Source of the DNA: Laburnicola sp. R22_1
Lineage: Eukaryota > Ascomycota > Dothideomycetes > Pleosporales > Didymosphaeriaceae
Reading direction: 5' to 3'
DNA: 64,000 nucleotides
NCBI GenBank assembly: GCA_014281115.1
Contig: JACONQ010000007.1
Coordinates: 1,240,001-1,304,000 of the forward strand
Below the pieces are notes generated by a model. The model worked only from the letters and a program-made list of their open reading frames with translations, had not been told where the DNA came from and searched no databases. Numbering within the stretch: position 1 is the stretch's first letter; each line of letters begins with the position of its first letter. The position numbers were made by a program, and so were the translations under genes. Of this stretch, positions 56,762-64,000 are shown piece after piece.

Positions 56762-56775
56762 GCCAGGCTCATAAC
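56762..56775 (-). promoter_or_regulatory. primer-binding site of copia copy 2
   Basis: GCCAGGCTCATAAC abuts the 5' LTR. It resembles the initiator tRNA-Met anticodon stem-loop with the CAU anticodon intact; half-tRNA priming as in copy 1. Confidence 0.6.
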
Positions 56776-56955
56776 TGTAAGATAGTGGAGATCACAGTAA
56801 TTCATAGTAATATAGGTTGACTATAAGAAAAGAGGTGTGTTATTACTATAGAGGACCAAGGGCCTAAAGGTGTATGGGTAAGGCTAGGCATAAGGTTATT
56901 CCGGCTAAGGTTATGTGACCAAGGACCGACCATACAGCCATGCGGCAGTCTTACA
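56776..56955 (-). repeat. 5' LTR of copia copy 2
   Basis: 180 bp, transition-only differences from 50,355-50,534. Confidence 0.9.
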
Positions 56956-57752
56956 AATATCTTTCTAACTACTAGGTATAGTGTATTCTATAAAATTAGG
57001 AATCTTAATGTTAATGTTGTAATTACATATAATTTAATTATAGCTGTAATGGATTTTCTAGCAGTGTCTTGTTATATAGTTTAAAAAATAAAATTATTTT
57101 TTTAGAGGGGGGCGAGGGGGGTGAGTCAATTTCATGGGTTAAGGAAAATCGCTTAGTATTGATCTGAGAATTAGAAAGGTAGACTTATTTTAGCAAATAT
57201 CTCGCCTTACCAATAGTAACTTTTTCGTAGACTTATTTTAATAACGCGGTTATTATAAGATTGGGTAAGCCATATTACACGACGGGTAGTAGGACATATG
57301 TTTAGATATAAAAATATCTTAAAAATTTTTATATAGGGAGAGCTAAATATTTTTATAAAAGATTAAAATATCTTTTTAATTCTTATTCAAAGGATAGATA
57401 GTATAAATTTTGTTAATTTAACTAATTAAGATAAATTTTTTTAATTCTTTGTTATTAAGCTATATAATCTTAATATCTAAGAATATAAAGATAATTTTTA
57501 ATTCTTTATTACGAGATATTTAAATAATAAATAATAGAAATTATACAACGATATCTAGAAACACATTAATACCTAAATATTTATTTATAAAATATCTCGT
57601 AATAAATCCTATAAAGAAAATAGCCAAGATTTTTAGTTATCAGTTACTAATTTAAAGAAAAAAAAATTACTAAGTTATTTAAATATAGCAAAAATGCGAC
57701 TACTTCTATCTAAGTATATAAAAAAGAATACTAAATTTATTTTAATAAACTC
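56956..57752. other. NUMT: endonuclease tail, then spacer
   Basis: 56,956-57,085 continues the nad1-intron endonuclease. Then a G-rich cluster (two runs of six G, about 57,105-57,121) and AT-rich spacer. 57,527-57,660 is a direct repeat of 57,968-58,100. Confidence 0.5.
57527..57660. repeat. direct repeat of 57,968-58,100
   Basis: Long stretches are the same (AAATATTTATTTATAAAATA, AATCCTATAAAGAAAATAGC) with a handful of transitions. The right copy lies in the N-terminal part of the ORF at 57,753-58,133. Confidence 0.8.
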
Positions 57753-58133
57753 TCATAAATCTAGTTTTAGTTCAAAACATTTAGTAGCTAAAGTATTAAA
57801 AACAAGTACTAAAACAAGTGAGTAAATTATTAAATATTTATAAAGACTAAAAAGGATTGTATTTTTATAGTAAAGTGTAAGAAACTTTATTAAGCCCTTA
57901 ATTATAGATTTAAAAGTATTAATACTTAAATTACACTCACTAATATAAACTATAATAGCACCTATATTTAAATAATAAATAATAGAAATTATGCAACGAT
58001 AGTCTAGAAACATATTAATTCCTAAATATTTATTTATAAAATATCTCGTAATAAATCCTATAAAGAAAATAGCCAAGATTCTTAGTAAGTTATTACTAAA
58101 CCATACAGAGAGTTTATTAAGAATAAGTAACAT
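57753..58133 (-). CDS. hypothetical mitochondrial-type membrane ORF, 126 aa, NUMT
   Basis: Open frame from ATG 58,133: MLLILNKLSVWFSNNLLRIL, then several hydrophobic stretches (FIGFITRYFINKYL, IISIIYYLNIGAIIVYI, IIYSLVLVLVF). It ends ELKLDL. The upstream 160 bp is an inverted copy of the nad1 leader, with homology reaching the ATG, so the ORF seems to be a foreign body joined to the nad1 start region. It contains W, read as TGG under the standard code. No family known. Open frame by chance cannot be excluded in such AT-rich sequence. Confidence 0.35.
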   Translation of the reverse strand: MLLILNKLSVWFSNNLLRILAIFFIGFITRYFINKYLGINMFLDYRCIISIIYYLNIGAIIVYISECNLSINTFKSIIKGLIKFLTLYYKNTILFSLYKYLIIYSLVLVLVFNTLATKCFELKLDL

Positions 58134-58300
58134 AGTTTAATTTATATAAATTATTATAAAATTACACACAATAGTGGCATATTTTAAAAAGATAATCTAA
58201 GTATATATATTAAATAGATATACTATATATTTTAATAATTTATTAATAAATTATATTAGTGCTTTAAACCGTATTTTCTAATTTCTCTATAAATAGAAAT
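58131..58300 (-). repeat. inverted copy of the nad1 leader
   Basis: Reverse complement of 48,755-48,912; shared text includes CCACTATTGTG and AATTTTATAATAATTTAT. Confidence 0.82.
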
Positions 58301-58667
58301 TCAAAAACACAATAAATTTAACGACGCACCAGAACGTCTTTTCGTTTGTAAGGTTTATTTATGTTACGTTCGATTATTCGGTCGATCCCTTCTGGTTAAG
58401 TAAACTCATTAATAAATTTATTCTTTATCCGAAGTGGGTTCTTAATAGAACTATTCATAAATTATTCCTAACTCGGTTTGGGCTTTACTAAATATATATT
58501 TATCTTCTCCCTATTACTGTATTAGTTATATTAGTTATATTAATATAATATAACTAACATGTAATTTTCCCACTCTATTTTGTGGGAATATGTTATACTA
58601 TTTTATAACACGTTAACTGTAATCTAACCGTTTTGTCTTTTTTTTTTATTTTTTTATTTTTTTATTT
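58301..58667. other. mitochondrial spacer
   Basis: No gene. Near 58,500-58,560 a TTAGTTATATTA repeat, then TTTTTTTA octamers leading into the microsatellite. Confidence 0.45.
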
Positions 58668-59016
<349 letters not shown>

Positions 59017-59035
59017 GGGGGAGTTCACGAAGGCG

Positions 59036-59230
59036 CTAAATTAATTTAATTAAATATTTACCCTTAGAAGGTTTTCCAGTATTTCTTCTAATATATGTAA
59101 CTATACTTTGAGGAAATACACCCAAAGCTTTAGCTGCTGAAGCTATATTATATTCTGAAGAAGTGGAATATTTTCTAATCTGCACAAAATTAAATAAAAA
59201 GCTAATTTGTTTAATAAGGAGTTTATCCAC
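59036..59230 (-). pseudogene. C-terminal piece of an intron-encoded endonuclease (NUMOD/IENR1-like)
   Basis: A 64-codon frame with YNIASAAKALGVFPQSIVTY then IRRNTGKPSKGKY. It resembles the helix-turn-helix DNA-binding repeat at the C-terminus of GIY-YIG or HNH intron endonucleases. The catalytic domain is missing; the upstream part would lie towards 59,260 where the sequence is AT-rich and unrecognisable. A group I intron relic near atp6 is likely. Confidence 0.5.
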
Positions 59231-59310
59231 AATTGAGCTATTAATAGCTTAAAAAAAAGATATCTTTTTTATAATTATATAATAATGTGTATAATTGTTA
59301 ACCATATTTA

Positions 59311-59750
59311 CTAATATAATTCTAATGCATCTTTTATATATAAACATAATAAAACCACAAATACTTGTAATTGTATAAAGGCAATACTAAGTTCTAGCCC
59401 AGAAAATGCAATTATAAATGCTAAAGGTAATAATCCTAAAATAAAAAAATAAATCCAGAGCTCATAATATTATATGTAAATCCACTAAGTATATTAAGTA
59501 ATATGTGCCCACTAAGCACGTTGGCAGCCAATCTTAATTCTAGAGAGACATTTCGAGCCAAATACGAGATTGTTTCTATTATTACTAATAAAGGTAATAA
59601 TCCTATCGGGCAACCCGCGAGAACAAATAAAGAGAAAAATTTTAATCCATATTCTTTAAACTCTAGTATAGTAGCACCTAGTACTATAGTGAAACTAAGT
59701 GAAAATGTTATAAGGAAGATAATAATAAGTACTATAGAGGCTTTGCCCTA
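59311..59750 (-). pseudogene. atp6: atp6 C-terminal part, NUMT copy
   Basis: ATP synthase subunit a. Read leftwards from 59,750: FSLSFTIVLGATILEFKEYG, FFSLFVLAGCPIGLLPLLVI, ETISYLARNVSLELRLAANV, LSGHILLNILSGFTYNIMSS, GLLPLAFIIAFSGLELSIAF, KDALELY, then TAG at 59,311-59,313. The frame looks open, so this is the best-preserved protein piece, but the N-terminal half is cut off at the NUMT edge. The usual GLRLAAN reads ELRLAAN (Gly to Glu, G-to-A). The plus-strand ORF here (59,503-59,751) is its shadow. Confidence 0.88.
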
Positions 59751-59943
59751 GTTAGACTAGGACGCCTCTTTATAAGTTTGAATATATTCTAAATGCTTTT
59801 AGAATATATTCTAGGAGTACTATGCTAATAATATAATAGAATAGCACTATATAGGACTTAGATAGTAACTTATATAAGGAAAATGCTCTTTCAAATATAT
59901 GGTTAAATATGCTCCTAATATGTTTGCTAGCTAATATTATAAT
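59751..59943. other. AT-rich nuclear spacer
   Basis: TpA-rich, no gene; lies between the NUMT edge and the next copia element. Confidence 0.5.
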
Positions 59944-60118
59944 TGTTAGATTTGATAGTAAAAAATGCGATGTAGCGTCTTAATGGATAATGATTATTGT
60001 GTTGTGTTCTGTTCTAACCGTGTTTAGTTGGTTCTAACTTCTTCGCTAGTGTGCCAAGCTAGGTGGTCCCTGCTCGATTGTACAGATCTAACCTCACCAC
60101 AGCTCGTTCTATCTAACA
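59944..60118 (-). repeat. 3' LTR of copia copy 4
   Basis: 175 bp, TG...CA ends like those of copy 3. Confidence 0.8.
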
Positions 60119-60149
60119 TACCCCCTTAGCTTGGAAACTCTTTAAGCTA

Positions 60150-63100
60150 GTACTTATGCGATTGTAAGGTCTTTAAGTTGCTCTTAAATCTCCTTAAGAG
60201 GTACGGTATTCGTTACCTCCTTAGTCTCCACATTAACCAATCCAAGTTGTTAGAGAAAACCCTCCCACTTACTCCTAGGGAGCACCTTTATAAGGCTGTT
60301 GGCGATTATATCTACTAACTGTATATAGTCTACCTTAATCCTGCCCTTAGATACTTCTTATTAGATTTAGTGGTTATAGATGTCCACATAACAAAGCTTA
60401 GTTTAGAGGCGGGAAACCTTCTTAGTTACCAAGCGTATAGTTTGTTTATTGTCGCACTGAATAGTGATAGTGCGCGCGTCTAGTTCGATCTGGAGTTCGC
60501 GGAGTAGTCTTAAGACGAAGAGTGCTTCCTTGGCTACCTAAGAAAGAGCCAGCAGTTTAGCCTCAGTAGTTAATGTTGTTATAGTATCTTATTTATTAGT
60601 CTTCTAAGTAATAAGTCCGCTAAAGAGCTTAATAGCGTAGCCTTAGCAGCTCTTATAGTTTATTGTGTTATTAGCAAAGGATGCGTCGCTTGTAATCTAA
60701 AGTCTAGTGTTACCTCTAAGCTATAGGGCTTGCTGCTTTATGCTTTAAAGGTATAGAAGAACTCGGTCTACTGCGTCTTAGTAATTAGGCCCTAGGTTTA
60801 ACAGAAATCAAGCTAGTTGTAAAGTTGCAAAGGCAATATCTGGCCTTGTAGTAACTATAGTAAAGAGTAATAATCTAATCTTATATTAAAATTTATCAAT
60901 CTTAGTTAGCATTGCCAACCCCTTCCTTAGCCGTAATTCGATCGCAGCTATAGGAGTGTCATGTTAAATGTCCGTTCTGTCTGCTAATCGGCTAATCTTG
61001 TCCGAGTAGGCAGCCTATAATAGTTAAATCTTGTAGTTTGTTTAGTCCTGTACAACTTCTATGCTAAGGAACTATTAGAGATTGTTTTCTCTAGTGAAAG
61101 TATACTTGTCTTGTAAGCGCTTAATTGCTTGTTAAGCTTCTTCTTCTTTCTCCTTATAATACGCGAGTATAATGTCGTTAATATTGAAGAATATAATAAC
61201 TCTATTCTTAATTAGGCAGCACAGCTTATAAGGCACTGTCTAGAAGTCTAGTGCTTTAAGCGTTATTATAAATTCTTTCTGCTAGAGGAGTGGTAAAATG
61301 CGAAGGCTATATAGTGCCTTGTTTACTTATAGTATTGTTCTAGGCTTTTAATAGCCCTAAGGCATTCTTATATAAACCTCTTAATCTACTATTGCGTGGA
61401 CGAACGCATTTATTACGTTATATTACTTAAGCTCTATATTATAGTAAGCTGCTATTGCCATTATTATTCGAAATAACCGGCTAGCAAGCGTGGCTGCGTA
61501 AGTGTCTTGCGAGGTAATGTTGCGTTGTTGATTGCCTCGGATAACTAGTCGCGCCTTGCACTTTAGCAAGCAATAGTGCTTATTAAGTTTATAGGTGTAT
61601 ACCCATATATAGTTAAGAATCTGTTGTTCTATTAGTTTAATCTTCTTTAATAGTATTTCTAACTATAATTTTATCTCTTAGTGGCTTGCGAGGTGCACTT
61701 GTTCAGCCTCTTAGAATATCTCGCCCATTAGGTAATCCTCAAGCTTAGTCCAGCACGTTAGCAGAGGTAGAAGTTGACTTTAATAGGGCTTTAAGCCTTT
61801 AGCAAGCATTCTTATTATCTTTGCCTTGTCTATAACTTCTCCTCTGTATTTTCTAATACAGCCGGCTTAGGTTCCCGCTATAAAAGCTGCTGTCTAGGGG
61901 ATAGTTGTTAAGGACATTTATTGCGTTAGACTTGTTTAGTCTCTAGCCATCAACCGTACAAGTAACGCTACGGGTAGCGGTGTTGTTGGAGGAGTTGGGT
62001 AGCTATCCCTAATCTTTCTTTCTTAATAGTAGCCTAGTGGATCTGCTTTGTCTTGTTGTTCTAACAAATCTACAGCGGCTTCATTCTTATAAAAGGAGTC
62101 TGTCTGTAGTTATTAGGTAGGAGTTAGTAGCTTAATAGTTCTTACGTGCGTTGCTATTTCTTAAAGCGTGCTGTGCATAAGACTGTCTATAAGGTCCTTA
62201 ACCCTCCCGTTGAATACTGACTCTTTGTCAAAGACAACATCTTAGGTGCTTATTACCTTGCTAAGCAATAGTATCTATATTTAGTAGATGTTTAATAATT
62301 AGTATCTAACTAGATAACTAATCTATGCCTTTAGATTAAGGCGTTGTAGGCGTAATTTACCTTAGTAAGTATTATTAGTTATTGCAAATGCCTTACAGCC
62401 GTACGCCTTTAGATAGGCAAGGTTAGGTTTTCGTAGTAAAGTGACAATCCCATTACTAAACGCGACTTATGTGAAGAGTATCTCGTATGCCGTTTTCTAG
62501 TTGTTCGCATAATTTAGTGTTTAATTATAGAGGTATACTACAGCTCTTGTTACTTTAGGCCATAGTTCCTAGGATAGGTTAGCGTTAAGTCGCATTACAC
62601 GCGATTTCTCTTTGTTTACACCCCCTAAGCGTTTAGCACCTCTATTTTAAGCTTGTATATCTAGGGCAAAAGGCTTAATAGTAATTTCTTGTAATGCCAA
62701 CTAGCGCTTAATTTCTGGTTTCACTATTGTGATCTTGTTGTTCGCTTTAATAACAACCGTAATATTGTAATGGTTTTTAAGGAAAAGAAAGAAGTTTAAT
62801 AAAACTTAAATAACCGACTTTGCTAGTTAATTGTCTTTAAAATAAAAGTCCTATTGCAGGCCTAAGTACCTATTAGTAACAAGCATCTAGCTCCTTTTGC
62901 CAGTGCTACTTTGCGCCTTGTAGGCATAAAAGTCAATAGCTAGTCTTTCTTCTAGTCCTTTATTATTAATTCGCGGTGCTTGGCTAATTTGTCGCCAGAT
63001 CTTTGCTTTCCTATAGGAGTTGCATTAAACTGTTGTAACTCCCTTAACTCGCACCCCTTTAGCTTGCTGTATAAGATATTTAATAGCTACTAGTCTAGAG

Positions 63101-64000
63101 TGTCCTAGTCTCTTATGCTATAATTTGGCTAAGGCCCTTTGTAGTGCTCCTTTTGTTTGTAATGTATTCTTGCGGATGTGATATAAAGTGGGTAATAGTA
63201 GATTATACTTAAGTACCTATACACTATATATCTTGGATAGTTTTCTAATAACCTTGTTATCTAGTCCTTTTAGCGTAGTTGGGTCCGTTTGCGTATCCCA
63301 CTAGATTTCTCTATACCTTAATAGTTAAAAGGAGGCTAGGTTGCACAGAAGGTCTAAATAGATAGCCACATTATATAGAATTAATATAGTTGTTTTATGT
63401 TAACCTCTTAGTGTTAAGTTAATAGAGCTGTAGCCTTTTATTTATATCTTTGTATTCTTAGCCCATATATAATCTCTGGACATAGGTAGACAAAAGTTAT
63501 AGATATAGTTAGGGTTGTTTATAATATAGTAAGTTAATCCTAAATTAAGAATAAATAAGCACTTTAGCGGGTAATTAGATACTTCTGTTCCTATTAGCGC
63601 TAATGTAAACGCAGCGTTGACGTTTAATATTCTCCGCCCCTCTAGTTAGTCCTTAGAGGACTTAAGGATCTTAGGTGTGGGCGTGTGCAATTATTTAATA
63701 ATTAGTGTTCGTGATTAGGTTCTGCTTTATCCGCGGATTAGCCCTTAGAAAGTTGCGTTATTCTTACACTTAAAGTTAATAAGCTTATTTATAATCTTAT
63801 TAGGTTTCTACCACTTGGGAGCTTTGTCTGAGTTGACATAATAGTAGTCCCTAATACTGTGGCGTTGTCCATAGGCAGGGCATTTTGCTCCTTCTATTAT
63901 AGCTGGCTCTTAATCTAAAGGCCGCTTGAGCTTAACATCTTTCTTGTCAGCTGTACGTTGATTACGGGGTCTGCCCCAGTTTTGGTTAGATGGCGCGCTT
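60150..64000 (-). pseudogene. copia gag-pol remnant, copy 4, partial
   Basis: The Gag knuckle near 63,850-63,900 reads CPAYGQRHSIRDYYY, with Tyr replacing two Cys of the CPTCGQRHSLKDC version in copy 3 (TGC/TGT to TAC/TAT, G-to-A). The RT box near 61,173-61,190 reads FFNIND, with the first Asp position changed to Asn. Stops (TAA/TAG) are frequent. Same family as copy 3. The start of gag lies outside the window. Confidence 0.78.

Larger units (their letters stand above)
50355..56955 (-). mobile_element. complete copia LTR retrotransposon, copy 2, inside the NUMT
   Basis: The LTRs are 180 bp (50,355-50,534 and 56,776-56,955), starting TGTAAGATAG and ending GCAGTCTTACA, flanked by AATAT (50,350-50,354 and 56,956-56,960). 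They differ at about a dozen positions, by eye all transitions. A primer site GCCAGGCTCATAAC precedes the right LTR, so the element is on the minus strand. Its 6,601 bp include an extra segment with direct repeats at 50,765-51,705. It interrupts the nad1-intron endonuclease. Confidence 0.93.
59944..64000 (-). mobile_element. copia LTR retrotransposon, copy 4, cut by the window end
   Basis: A 175-bp LTR (59,944-60,118) starts TGTTAGATTTGATAG and ends ATCTAACA, followed by a TACCCCCTTA polypyrimidine tract; coding remnants follow to the window end. The ends match the LTRs of copy 3, but the middle differs and is shorter. The 5' LTR lies beyond 64,000, so target duplication cannot be checked. 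Confidence 0.85.

Noticed and set aside
57105..57121. Two G6 runs as a possible quadruplex
   Set aside because: Only two G-runs; GC clusters are common in fungal mitochondrial spacers.
59503..59751. 82-codon plus-strand ORF
   Set aside because: Exact antisense shadow of the well-recognised atp6 fragment.

Overview
The window looks like a repeat-rich stretch of nuclear DNA from a filamentous ascomycete, probably a dothideomycete such as a member of the Pleosporales. The family-level placement is inference. The supporting signs are short GT..AG introns, Fot1/pogo-type transposons, copia LTR retrotransposons, a DUF3435 tyrosine recombinase, and sharp switches between GC-balanced gene islands and very AT-rich blocks in which repeat ORFs carry C-to-T / G-to-A changes (CAG/CAA/CGA to stop codons, CpA to TpA). 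That pattern is what repeat-induced point mutation (RIP) leaves.

Layout, left to right. (1) 1-2.5 kb: the 3' end of a membrane-protein gene and largely empty sequence. (2) 2.56-7.91 kb: a complete copia element on the minus strand with identical 192-bp LTRs and a GTCTC target duplication, inserted in a small tandem-repeat array. (3) 8-10.6 kb: a GC-rich island with a probable spliced membrane-protein gene and a decayed coding remnant. (4) 10.8-15.0 kb: a broken DUF3435 tyrosine recombinase (the family of Starship captains) on the minus strand, split by a Fot1-like transposon (12,974-14,821). (5) 16.4-21.7 kb: a second, strongly mutated copia element. (6) 23.4-24.7 kb: a small island with two apparently intact genes, a 71-aa protein and a DUF4202 protein. 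(7) 24.9-26.1 kb: an internally deleted Fot1-like element, followed by AT-rich DNA without genes.

(8) About 28.5-59.75 kb is mitochondrial in origin, a very large nuclear mitochondrial insertion (NUMT; about 22.8 kb after removing later insertions). It contains the large rRNA with tRNA-Pro, -Thr and two -Met on the minus strand. On the plus strand are pieces of nad2 (two halves in permuted order), nad3 (plus a second fragment), cox1, nad4L-nad5 with group I introns and LAGLIDADG endonuclease ORFs, a duplicated nad5 3' exon, nad1 with an intron, two tRNA-Arg copies and several unidentified mitochondrial ORFs. atp6 lies on the minus strand at the right end. Conserved Trp positions are read as TGA, the mitochondrial code, yet frames are broken by TAA/TAG and indels. 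A Fot1-like transposon (33,816-35,666, TA duplication) and a copia element (50,355-56,955, AATAT duplication) have since inserted into it, which argues that it is nuclear. (9) From 59.94 kb to the window end: the 3' part of a fourth copia element, same family as the one at 16.4 kb.

Almost nothing in the window forms a working pathway. The main story is layers of mobile and organellar DNA: a recombinase interrupted by a transposon, a NUMT interrupted by two transposons, and RIP-like mutation that has repeatedly struck catalytic aspartates (DDE and YVDD motifs). Only the genes at 3-335, 9,248-10,066, 23,473-23,688 and 23,977-24,624 look like possible functional host genes.
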